From CAZOJJ01 sp964580105 (GTDB taxonomy: Bacteria; Bacteroidota; Rhodothermia; Rhodothermales; Rubricoccaceae): a DNA stretch of 64,000 bases. The stretch covers positions 1-64,000 of the forward strand of contig CAZOJJ010000009.1 of assembly GCA_964580105.1 (NCBI GenBank). The letters are read 5' to 3'. The translations under genes and the position numbers were made by a program. A model generated the notes under the pieces. It was not told the DNA's origin and did no database searches. It saw only the letters and a program-made list of their open reading frames with translations. Shown here one piece after another: positions 25,211 to 32,553 of the stretch. Positions within the stretch are counted from its first letter, which is position 1. Each line of letters starts with the position of its first letter.

Positions 25211-26206
25211 ATGAAGCCGGACCCGTTCGAGCGCTTCCGCGACCTGTTCCCCCGGAGGGTGCGGGAGGACGGGGTGAGCGAGGAGGCGCGCGCGCGCGTG
25301 GTCCCGATCCTGGTCTCCCTGCTCGTCGCGTTCGTGCTGTGGTTCACGGTGAGCATGCGCGAGACGTACACGATCTCGGTGGACAGCCCCGTGCGGGTGC
25401 TCACGCTGCCGGAGGGGCAGGCCCTCCGTACGCCGCCGCCGCCCACGGTGCGCGTGCAGTACCAGGGCGTAGGGTGGGACCTGTTCAGCCTCAGCCGCCG
25501 CCCGCCCGAGATCCCCATCTTCGCCGACGGCCCCGAGGTGAACCTGCTCGGCGCGGCGGCCGAATCGGCCCAGCTCCCGGTGGGCGTGAGCGTGCAGAGC
25601 GTGCAGCCGCAGACGATCCGGCTCAACCTGGACCCCGCCATCACGCGTCGCTTCCCCATCCGCCTCGCGGGCGAGATCGCGTTCGAGCCGGGGTACGCCC
25701 TGCTCTATCCGCCCCGGCTGAACCCGGACACCGTCGAGGTGCGCGGGGCGCGCTCGGTGCTCCAGGGGATCGAGGCGTGGCCGACCCGCGCGCTGGACAT
25801 CGAGAGGCTCAGCCGCCCCATCACGGCCGTCGTCCCCCTCAGCGACACCCTGCGCGGGCTCGTCGGGCTCTCGACGGAGCGCACGCAGGTCATCCTCGAC
25901 GTGGCGCAGTTCACCGAGGGCGAGCGCATGCTCGACGTCCGCGTGGAGGGCGTGCCGCCGGGCGTCTCGTCCGTCCGCCTGATCCCGAGCCGGGTGCGGG
26001 CCACCTACCTCGTCCCCATCGAGGGGCCGCACTACGAGGAGGCCGAGGAGTCGCGCGAGTTCTACGCCGTCGTGGACTACGCCGACATCCTGCGGGACAC
26101 GACGGCGGGGGCGGTCCCGGTGACGCCGCACATCCCGGACGGGCTGCTCGTCCAGGAGGTCCGCCTGGAGCCCCGCCGGCTGGAGTACTACACGGTCCGG
26201 GAATGA
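25211..26206 (+). CDS. YbbR-domain membrane-anchored protein (CdaR-like)
   Basis: 331 aa. One TM helix at about 31-47 (VVPILVSLLVAFVLWFTVS), followed by an extracytoplasmic region of repeated YbbR-type beta domains (RVQYQGVGWDLFSL; PIRLAGEIAFEPGYAL; TVEVRGARSVL). CdaR proteins regulate diadenylate cyclase CdaA in Firmicutes, and YbbR proteins are widespread in Bacteroidota. No cyclase gene is adjacent here. The ATG is one base after the stop of the BMC gene, an unexpected partner for a shell protein. Confidence 0.8.
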   Translation: MKPDPFERFRDLFPRRVREDGVSEEARARVVPILVSLLVAFVLWFTVSMRETYTISVDSPVRVLTLPEGQALRTPPPPTVRVQYQGVGWDLFSLSRRPPEIPIFADGPEVNLLGAAAESAQLPVGVSVQSVQPQTIRLNLDPAITRRFPIRLAGEIAFEPGYALLYPPRLNPDTVEVRGARSVLQGIEAWPTRALDIERLSRPITAVVPLSDTLRGLVGLSTERTQVILDVAQFTEGERMLDVRVEGVPPGVSSVRLIPSRVRATYLVPIEGPHYEEAEESREFYAVVDYADILRDTTAGAVPVTPHIPDGLLVQEVRLEPRRLEYYTVRE

Positions 26207-26269
26207 TGGAGTGACTGGTGATTGAGTGAATCAGTCCATCGGCCCCGCACCCGTTCGCTCCATGCCCCG

Positions 26270-27160
26270 ATGATCTGGCTCGCCCTCGCCGTCTCGTGCA
26301 GCCTCGCCATCGGCATGATCTTCAAGCACGGCGAGCGGCGCGGGCTGGACCGCGCGGCCCTGCTGACGGTCAACTACGCCGTCGGGTTCGTCGTGGCGGG
26401 CCTGCTGCTCGGGCGTGAGGGCGGGGCCCGTGGGATCACGCTCGATGGCGGTTTGCTCGCCCTCGGCCTCGTCCAGGGAGCGCTGTTCATCGCGGGGTTC
26501 TACGTGTTCGCCCTCGCCATCCGCGAGGTGGGCATGGGCCTGGCGACGGGCGTCATGCGCCTCTCCGTGGCGCTCCCGTTCTTCGCGTCGTGGCTCGTCT
26601 GGGGCGACCCGGTCGGCCTCGGGCAACTCGCCGGCCTGGCGCTGGCGGGCGCGGCGTTCTTCCTCATCGCCCGCCCGGCCGCCGGTCCCGGGCCGCCCGA
26701 TCCCGGCTCCTCCGCGGGCCGGTCCGGGCGGGGTCACCCCGTCCTCGTGCTGGTTCTGCTCTTCGTCGCCGGTGGGCTGGTGGACGTGGTGATGAAGGCG
26801 TTCGGCGAGGTCTACGCCGCCGGGCACAGCCGGGCGCTGTTCCTCCTCTTCGTGTTCGGCGTGGCCTTCCTGCTCGGCGTCGCGGTGGTCGTCGCTGCGG
26901 GCGTGCGGACGGGCCGCTGGCCGCGCCGCGCGGCGTACGGCTGGGGCCTTGCGCTGGGCCTCGCCAACTACGGCTCGGCCGACTTCATCCTGCGGGCCGT
27001 GGCGGCGCTGGAGGGGCCGTTCGTCTTCCCGGCCAACAGCATCGCCATCGTGATGGGCGCGGCGCTGCTCGGCGTGGCCGTCTGGCGCGAGCGGCTGACG
27101 CGGGCCAACCTCGTCGGCCTCGGGTGCGCGGCGGTGGCGCTGGCGCTGCTCGCCGCCTGA
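26270..27160 (+). CDS. EamA/DMT-type transporter
   Basis: 296 aa from ATG 26270 (MIWLALAVSCSLAIG). An in-frame TTG at 26222 would add 16 residues derived from a GTGATT-rich intergenic repeat. About 10 TM helices in two five-helix halves joined by a Gly/Pro/Ser-rich linker (residues about 142-160). The second half starts VLVLVLLFVAGGLVDVVMKAF, as in drug/metabolite transporters. Substrate cannot be read from sequence. Confidence 0.7.
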   Translation: MIWLALAVSCSLAIGMIFKHGERRGLDRAALLTVNYAVGFVVAGLLLGREGGARGITLDGGLLALGLVQGALFIAGFYVFALAIREVGMGLATGVMRLSVALPFFASWLVWGDPVGLGQLAGLALAGAAFFLIARPAAGPGPPDPGSSAGRSGRGHPVLVLVLLFVAGGLVDVVMKAFGEVYAAGHSRALFLLFVFGVAFLLGVAVVVAAGVRTGRWPRRAAYGWGLALGLANYGSADFILRAVAALEGPFVFPANSIAIVMGAALLGVAVWRERLTRANLVGLGCAAVALALLAA

Positions 27161-27168
27161 GGCGGCCG

Positions 27169-27176
27169 TAGCTTGC
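27169..27176 (+). promoter_or_regulatory. -7 box TAGCTTGC immediately before a start codon
   Basis: Only 11 nt separate the first T of the box from the A of ATG 27180, so transcription would begin at or next to the start codon: a predicted leaderless mRNA. No clear TTG upstream. Confidence 0.5.
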
Positions 27177-27179
27177 GGC

Positions 27180-27902
27180 ATGGAATCCAACCCCGAGAAC
27201 CGCGGCGTCCTCCGCCTGCTGGCGCGCCCGCTCGTCGTCGCGCTGTTCGTGCTGCTGATCGGCGGCGCGCTCGTCGTTTCGGTCTGGCAGCTCCGGCCCC
27301 GGCTGACGCAGGAGGACGTGCAGGTGACGGTGCTCACGACGCTGGCCGAGGAGGCGCCCGCGTCGTTCTACGTAACGGGCACGCTCCGCTTCGCTACGAC
27401 CGTCGAGGGGCGGAGCGAGAAGACGCTGCTGCCGGGGCTGCTGAACCTCGACCTCGGCACCACGCGCGCCGAGGTGCGCGTACCGGGCCGCGTCGCCTAC
27501 GGCTTCGACGTCCGCGCGCTCCGCCCCGAGCACATCCGCTACGGCGACGACGGCGTCGTGGAGGTGGACGTGCCCGCCCTCCAGGTGTTCTCCGTCGAGC
27601 CCGAGCTGGAACGGGCCGAGATTCGCACCGAGGTGGGGTGGGCGCGCCTACACGGCAGCAGCGGGCAGGAGATGGAGCGGCGCGCGCTCCGGGCCGTGCG
27701 CCCGGCGATGCGCCAGACGGCCCAGCGCCACCTGCAGACCTCCGAGACGCCGCGCCTCCACACGGCCGAGGCCCTCGCCCGCCTCCTCGCCACGCCGCTC
27801 CGCGCCGCCGGGCTGGCTGCACCCCGCTTCCGCTTCCGCCTCGGCGACGGCGCCGTCTACGAGATCGACGCGCCGGCCCTGACCTCGCCTCCGGCAGGCT
27901 GA
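27180..27902 (+). CDS. DUF4230-like single-TM protein
   Basis: 240 aa. TM helix at about 17-38 (VVALFVLLIGGALVVSVWQL), then an extracytoplasmic region with repeated short strands (TRAEVRVPGRVAYGFDVRAL; GVVEVDVPALQVFSVEP) and a helical tail. The order of strands and the vPGxVxxGxD phrase fit the DUF4230 family, common in Bacteroidota; function unknown. A likely leaderless start. The next gene begins 3 nt after the stop. Confidence 0.6.
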   Translation: MESNPENRGVLRLLARPLVVALFVLLIGGALVVSVWQLRPRLTQEDVQVTVLTTLAEEAPASFYVTGTLRFATTVEGRSEKTLLPGLLNLDLGTTRAEVRVPGRVAYGFDVRALRPEHIRYGDDGVVEVDVPALQVFSVEPELERAEIRTEVGWARLHGSSGQEMERRALRAVRPAMRQTAQRHLQTSETPRLHTAEALARLLATPLRAAGLAAPRFRFRLGDGAVYEIDAPALTSPPAG

Positions 27903-27905
27903 CCC

Positions 27906-28544
27906 ATGGCTCGGCTCTCCCGACGCGACGCGCCCGCCTACGTGGACGGCCCCGCTGGGCTGGTCACCGAGGCCGGCACCCGCTTCCGCACCACCGAGGC
28001 GCTCCTGCGCGACTTCGCCGGGCCGGTCTTCGAGATCGAGCCGCTCGACCGGCTCGTCCGCCGCGCCGACGTCTGGCTCCGCGCCCCCGCGACGCTCGCG
28101 CTGTGGGTTCTCCCCGCGAGCCTGCTCGTCGCGGCGCCGTGGCTGGCGGCGCTCGTCGCACTGGGCACGTACTTCCTCGGCGCGATGCTGGCGCCGGCGG
28201 CGCCGGGCCGGCCACTCGCGGCGGCGCTCGCCGTGCTGGAGAAGCCGCTCGTGCAGGCGCCGGCGTACCTCGTGGTGCTGACCTGGCTCGGATGGGGCGG
28301 GGAGGTGGCCGCCGTGGTCGTCGGGCTGGCGGGGTTCGTGGGCTTCCGGCTCGGGCTCGTCCCGGCCCTGTTGCGCCCGCTCACCGAGGCCATCCACGAC
28401 CGGCTCTACCCGCTCCCGGCGCCGGACCAGACGCTCCGCGCCGTCATCGTGCGAAGTGCGCTCCGGCACGGGGTGGCGCTGCCGGAGCTGCAGCGCCTCG
28501 AACGGAGTGCCCGCGAGACCTGGCGCGTCGGGCGCAAACGCTGA
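27906..28544 (+). CDS. Membrane protein of unknown function
   Basis: 212 aa with about four hydrophobic segments between residues 60 and 155 (LALWVLPASLLVAAPWLAAL; YLVVLTWLGWGGEVAAVVVG). Soluble ends: the N-terminus mentions no motif I know, the C-terminus is basic. It starts 3 nt after the DUF4230-like gene, so co-expression and possibly a joint complex are likely. I do not recognise the family. Confidence 0.55.
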   Translation: MARLSRRDAPAYVDGPAGLVTEAGTRFRTTEALLRDFAGPVFEIEPLDRLVRRADVWLRAPATLALWVLPASLLVAAPWLAALVALGTYFLGAMLAPAAPGRPLAAALAVLEKPLVQAPAYLVVLTWLGWGGEVAAVVVGLAGFVGFRLGLVPALLRPLTEAIHDRLYPLPAPDQTLRAVIVRSALRHGVALPELQRLERSARETWRVGRKR

Positions 28545-28638
28545 GCGGAGCAGGGTCTCTCACCGGTCTTCCGGGCGAGGGCCGCTTCGTTTCGCTTCGG
28601 AACCCGTCCCGATCTTCCGCGCCAGAGCGGGGGAGCCG

Positions 28639-28646
28639 TACCTTCG
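28639..28646 (+). promoter_or_regulatory. -7 box TACCTTCG upstream of the FkbM gene
   Basis: Seven of eight positions fit TAnnTTTG-like boxes used in this window; it lies 71 nt before the ATG. No TTG at the correct spacing. Confidence 0.3.
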
Positions 28647-28709
28647 CTACGCTCGGGCCTCTCGCTTGCTCAGCGTCCTCTGCCACCCACGCAATCCTCC
28701 GTCTGGCTC

Positions 28710-29498
28710 ATGAAGGCTGCCCTCCGTAGACTGTTCGTCCGGCCCATCGCTCGTCGAGCAGCGCCTCTTCTCCGGGGCGTGGGGCTGGGGGGGCGCCCCC
28801 GGTACCCCCGCTACCCGGGCAGCGAGGAGGCAGTTCTGGATGGTTTGGTGGCCTACAACGAGAACGGGGGGTACTTCGTGCCGTATTCGTCTCGCCACCG
28901 TCCGGTGGCCCAGCGGATCCTGGCCGGGCGCGTCCACGACGAGGTCACGCTCGCGCTCATCGCAGAGCGATGCGGTACGGGCGACGTCGTCCATGCGGGC
29001 ACGTACTTCGGTGACTTCCTCCCGGCGTTGTCGAAGGTATGCCGGGGAACGGTGTGGGCTTTCGAGCCCAACCCCGAGAACCACCGGTGTGCGACGATTA
29101 CGCTCGCGATTAACGGACTGACGAACGTTCACCTCCAGCATGCCGGGCTGGGCGAGGCGGCGGGCAGCCTCCACCTGAGGGTGCGAGACCGCACCGGCCG
29201 CTCTCTCGGGGGCGGGAGCCGCTTCGTACAGGGTGCGCACACCGGAACGGTGGAGGTGGCCGTCGTCCGGATCGATGACGTCGTGCCCGAGGACCGCGAG
29301 GTGAGCGTGATCCAGCTCGATGTAGAGGGGTTCGAAGGGCCGGCACTGATGGGCGCGCGCAACACGATCCGACGGTGCAAGCCCGTCCTGATCCTCGAGG
29401 ACGTGCCCTCGGCGGATCTGCTGCCCGAGGAGGTGACAGCGCTCGGATACGAGGTCATGGCTCGGTGTGGGCGCAACACGGCCTACGGGGTGCCCTGA
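28710..29498 (+). CDS. FkbM-family methyltransferase
   Basis: 262 aa. Motif I reads DVVHAGTYFGDFLPALS, the next acidic strand AFEPNPENH, and the family-specific late block SVIQLDVEGFEGPALMGA is intact. FkbM enzymes O-methylate sugars or polyketide hydroxyls; in an envelope context a glycan substrate is likely. Codon use is looser and GC lower than in the flanking genes (more A/T-ending codons such as tat, att, gta), which suggests acquisition from another genome. Confidence 0.82.
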   Translation: MKAALRRLFVRPIARRAAPLLRGVGLGGRPRYPRYPGSEEAVLDGLVAYNENGGYFVPYSSRHRPVAQRILAGRVHDEVTLALIAERCGTGDVVHAGTYFGDFLPALSKVCRGTVWAFEPNPENHRCATITLAINGLTNVHLQHAGLGEAAGSLHLRVRDRTGRSLGGGSRFVQGAHTGTVEVAVVRIDDVVPEDREVSVIQLDVEGFEGPALMGARNTIRRCKPVLILEDVPSADLLPEEVTALGYEVMARCGRNTAYGVP

Positions 29499-29613
29499 GC
29501 GCACCGGGCGTCACGGTGGTTTGGGTGCGCTGACAGGCTCGGCGGGTTCGAGGGCTCGAGCCTGCTACGGGACGGAGTCCGGTGCGTCCGGCGAGAGCGG
29601 GGCGCCGTAACGC

Positions 29614-30729
29614 TCAGGCGGCCTGGCGCTGGAGCCAGAAGACGAGGATGTCGTCGGCGAAGTGCTTCTCGGCGCTCCGCGCCAGCATCGCCTCCAGCAG
29701 CGTCTTGATGGGCTGCGGCGACGGGAGCGCCTCGCTCGCCGTCAGCGCCACGCCCGTTTCGCCGAACTGCTGGCCGGACTGCGCGACCTGCTCGTTGAGG
29801 CCGTCGGTGTAGGAGAGCAGCGCGTGGCCCGGCGGAATGACGAACGCCCTGTCCTCGTACTCGATGTTCGGGTCGAGCCCCAGGATCAGGTCGGAGTACT
29901 CGACGATGCCTGCGCCCTGCGGCCCGACGAGGACGGGGCGGCAGTGGCCCGCGTTGCAGTACGTGACGCGGTGGGTGGCCGGGTCCCAGCGGAGGAGCAG
30001 GAGGGAGGCGAACGTCTCCTCCAGCACCTGGTCCTGGATGAGCATCTGGTTGACGCGGCGCATCAGCGCGGCCGGGCTGCGCGAGGTGCTCAGGACGGCG
30101 TGGATCGTCGAGCGGATGTAGGAGAGGAAGGAGAAGGCGTAGAACTTGGCCTGCAGCCCCTTCCCCATGATGTCGCCGACGGTGAAGAGGTAGGAGCCGT
30201 CGTCGAGGAGGGCCCAGTCGAAGAGGTCGCCGCCGCCGTCCTCCTTCGGCTGCGAGAAGAAGAGGGCGCGGTAGCCCTCCACCCTCGGCATCGTCTTGGG
30301 GAGGAGGCGGTCGGAGAAGTCGCGGCCGATCTTCGCGTTGAGCTTGCTCTGGAAGGCCTGGCTGCGCTGGAGGATCTGGCCGACGCGGGCGAGCACGTAG
30401 TCGATGTCGAACGGCTTGGTGATGTAGTCGTCGACGCCGTTGTGGAGGCCCTTGGCGCGGCTGGGGTCGTCGTTCTTGGCAGTGAGGAAGATGAAGGGGA
30501 TGGTGGCGGTGCGCTCGTTGCGGCGGAGGGCGGCGAGCAGCGCGAAGCCGTCCATCCTCGGCATCATGATGTCCGAGATGATCAGGTCGGGGACCTCCTC
30601 CTCGACGAGGCCGAGGGCGTGCTCCCCGTTCTCCGCCGTCCGCACGGTGTAATGCTTCCCGATGCGGTACTCGAGCAGGCGCCGGAGCGTCTGGTTGTCC
30701 TCGACGATCAGGACGGAATGGTCGGCCAT
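29614..30729 (-). CDS. Response regulator with PP2C-type (RsbU/SpoIIE) phosphatase output
   Basis: 371 aa. Receiver domain at 1-120 with phospho-acceptor D53 (ISDIMMP), Thr in IFLTAK and Lys in ITKPF. From about 150 a PPM phosphatase domain with GGGDLFDW, FTVGDIMGKGLQAKF and the terminal FADDILVFWL. The receiver would control dephosphorylation of a STAS-domain partner. It is the last gene of a minus-strand trio with a HATPase protein and a STAS protein, i.e. all core parts of a partner-switching module. No sigma factor is encoded next to it. Confidence 0.9.
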   Translation of the reverse strand: MADHSVLIVEDNQTLRRLLEYRIGKHYTVRTAENGEHALGLVEEEVPDLIISDIMMPRMDGFALLAALRRNERTATIPFIFLTAKNDDPSRAKGLHNGVDDYITKPFDIDYVLARVGQILQRSQAFQSKLNAKIGRDFSDRLLPKTMPRVEGYRALFFSQPKEDGGGDLFDWALLDDGSYLFTVGDIMGKGLQAKFYAFSFLSYIRSTIHAVLSTSRSPAALMRRVNQMLIQDQVLEETFASLLLLRWDPATHRVTYCNAGHCRPVLVGPQGAGIVEYSDLILGLDPNIEYEDRAFVIPPGHALLSYTDGLNEQVAQSGQQFGETGVALTASEALPSPQPIKTLLEAMLARSAEKHFADDILVFWLQRQAA

Positions 30730-30757
30730 GGGAGCGGAGGCCGCGCGGGGCGCGGGG

Positions 30758-31249
30758 TCAGGACGGGTGGTGGTCGGCAGGGAACAGCGGGGCCATGCTG
30801 TCCGGCGTCATCGGCGCACGGACGACGAATTCGAGGCGTTGCGTGCCCGCCTCGGTGGTGGTGTAGGCGAGGTCCTCGGTGCAGGCGATCATCATCAGGA
30901 GGCCCCGGCCACGCTCGGTGGGCTCCGGCCCGAAGACGGCCCCCTCCTGCTGCGCGACCTGGCTCCGGAAGTCGAAGCCGTCCGAGTTGTCCTCGATTCG
31001 GCAGCGGACGCCCGCGTCCTCGGTGGCCACGGTCACCAGCACGACGGGGGCGCCGTGCCGGAAGACGGCATGCTGGACGAGGTTGGCGATCCACTCGTGG
31101 ACGGCCAGCTTCATCACGAGCAGCCCGGCCTCGTCGATCACGCCTGCGAAGACGTCGTCCTCGACCCACGCGTCGAAGAGGGCATGCACCTCGTCGATGA
31201 TGAGGCCGAAGTCCGCGAAGCGGTACGTGCGGGGGACGGACCCGGGCAT
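30758..31249 (-). CDS. Anti-sigma/anti-STAS serine kinase-like ATP-binding protein (RsbW type)
   Basis: 163 aa GHKL-type ATPase. The N-box is KLAVHEWIANLVQHA, G1 is EDNSDGFDF and the G2-like segment is GRGLLMMIACTEDLAY. RsbW proteins bind a sigma factor or, when switched, a STAS antagonist, and phosphorylate the antagonist on serine. It lies between the STAS gene (35 nt upstream on this strand) and the phosphatase gene (28 nt downstream), so the three are probably one operon. Confidence 0.82.
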   Translation of the reverse strand: MPGSVPRTYRFADFGLIIDEVHALFDAWVEDDVFAGVIDEAGLLVMKLAVHEWIANLVQHAVFRHGAPVVLVTVATEDAGVRCRIEDNSDGFDFRSQVAQQEGAVFGPEPTERGRGLLMMIACTEDLAYTTTEAGTQRLEFVVRAPMTPDSMAPLFPADHHPS

Positions 31250-31284
31250 GGCGGCGGCCGGATCGGGGCAGGGGGCGGAGCGGG

Positions 31285-31662
31285 TCAGGCCGTGCCGGGC
31301 GAGGGGCTCGGCGTCGTGGGCGTGCGGTTGAGCGCCTCGAAGGCGGCCTCGATGGTCGGGAACTGCCGGAACACCTTGTAGGTGCGCGTCAGCTGGACGA
31401 CGACCTGGACGGGGCGGCTCACGCTCGCGAAGACGACCTGGCCGCCGACGGGCGTCAGCTGCCGGTAGAGCGAGAAGATCACGCCCAGGCCGGTCGAGTC
31501 CAGGATGCCGGTGCCGGAGAAGTCGAGGACGAAGTAGCGCACGCCGAGGCGGACGTACTCCTGGCAGCTCGCCTTGAAGTCGGCGGCGTTGCGGAAGTCG
31601 AGCGCCTTGCCGATCCGCACGATGGCGGTGGACTTCGACGCTTGCTGAATCGTAAAGCTCAT
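31285..31662 (-). CDS. STAS-domain anti-sigma factor antagonist (RsbV/SpoIIAA type)
   Basis: 125 aa. The phosphorylation site LDSTGLG is intact (S56). N-terminus MSFTIQQASKSTAIVRIGKA and the central YFVLDFSGTGILDST match the family. A Pro/Ser/Thr-rich tail of about 12 residues extends beyond the domain. The frame is open upstream, but that sequence has no family character, so ATG at 31662 is the start. It is the first gene of the partner-switching operon and the expected substrate of both the kinase and the phosphatase next door. Confidence 0.88.
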   Translation of the reverse strand: MSFTIQQASKSTAIVRIGKALDFRNAADFKASCQEYVRLGVRYFVLDFSGTGILDSTGLGVIFSLYRQLTPVGGQVVFASVSRPVQVVVQLTRTYKVFRQFPTIEAAFEALNRTPTTPSPSPGTA

Positions 31663-31959
31663 GGGTCTGGCGGATGGCCTGGGAGCGGCAAAGGTCGGCC
31701 GTGGCCGTAGCGGCCCGGTCACTCCGCCGGCCCGGGGTCTAATATCGTACCACCGGCGGCCCCACTCGCCCCGCCATGTCCCGCCCACGCGACAATCCGG
31801 CGATTCAATGCGCCTGGTGGGCCTTTTCTTCACGCCCGTGCGAGCCGGAGGGGGCACCCGCACCGCCGGCGCTTCGCCCGGCACCCGCGAGCCTGCGGTT
31901 TCGTAACCACCGGCGGCGGATTCGAAACGCTATCTTCGCCGCCGCCTGCCTCGTCCGCC
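31663..31959. other. 297-bp divergent intergenic region
   Basis: Separates the minus-strand partner-switching operon from the plus-strand LptC gene. A -7-like TATCTTCG (31931-31938) serves LptC. For the minus strand I see only a weak AT-rich patch near 31740 (CTAATATCGTA). Confidence 0.4.
31931..31938 (+). promoter_or_regulatory. -7 box TATCTTCG upstream of lptC
   Basis: Seven-position match to the local -7 pattern, 29 nt before GTG 31960. The upstream GTTTCG at 31898-31903 is only a poor -33 candidate. Confidence 0.4.
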
Positions 31960-32553
31960 GTGCTCCGCCTCTTGTTCGTCCTGTTGCTGGTACTGCCGTG
32001 GGCGGGGTGCGCCCGGCCCTCCGGCGAGGGCACGCTCTCGGAGGCCGAACTGGCGGACCTCCCCGCCCAGGAGAGCTGGGGCGTGGAGCTGCAACGGAGC
32101 GAGGGGGGCGTCCCCCGCGTCGTCCTCCGCGCCCCCTACCTCGCCCGCTACGAGCGGCCCGACAGCACGGTCGTCCGCCTCGGGCCCGACACGGCCGGGG
32201 GCGACACGGCCGGGGGCGACACGGCCGGGGGCGACACGGCGCGCGTCCGCGTCGCGATCTACGACGAGGCCGGCGCGCCCACCGCCACGCTCACGGCCGA
32301 CCGGCTGGACTACCGGGATCGCCAGCAGGAGTTCGTGGCGACGGGCCGGGTCGTGGTGACGACGGAAGGCGGCCGCCGCCTGGAGAGCGAGCGCGTCGTC
32401 TGGAACGAGGCCGCGAAGAGCCTCCGCGCCGACGGCCTCTTCCGCTTCACCTCGCCCACGGAGCGGATTCAGGGGTATGGGCTCCGCGCCAGCGAGAACC
32501 TCTCGCGCTACACGTTCACGCGGGCGCGCGGCGAACTGGAGGTGGAGGAGTGA
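31960..32553 (+). CDS. lptC: LPS export periplasmic protein LptC (lipoprotein form)
   Basis: 197 aa with a GTG start. Signal peptide with lipobox WAGC, which is common for Bacteroidota LptC, then one OstA/LptC-type beta-jellyroll: ATLTADRLDYRDRQQEFVAT, VVVTTEGGRRLESERVVWNE and LRADGLFRFTSP. LptC links the LptB2FG transporter to LptA-type bridge proteins. Residues 77-94 contain a DTAGG tandem repeat inserted before a strand, which looks like a flexible loop. The stop overlaps the ATG of the OstA-like gene by one base, indicating coupling. Confidence 0.82.
   Translation: MLRLLFVLLLVLPWAGCARPSGEGTLSEAELADLPAQESWGVELQRSEGGVPRVVLRAPYLARYERPDSTVVRLGPDTAGGDTAGGDTAGGDTARVRVAIYDEAGAPTATLTADRLDYRDRQQEFVATGRVVVTTEGGRRLESERVVWNEAAKSLRADGLFRFTSPTERIQGYGLRASENLSRYTFTRARGELEVEE
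32188..32240 (+). repeat. 15-nt in-frame tandem repeat in lptC
   Basis: Three and a half copies of GACACGGCCGGGGGC, each coding Asp-Thr-Ala-Gly-Gly. The copies are almost identical, so the array is recent and probably varies in number between strains. Confidence 0.85.

Noticed and set aside
26222..26269. TTG start adding 16 residues to the EamA transporter
   Set aside because: The extra residues come from a GTGATT-type intergenic repeat, and the first TM helix begins properly at ATG 26270.
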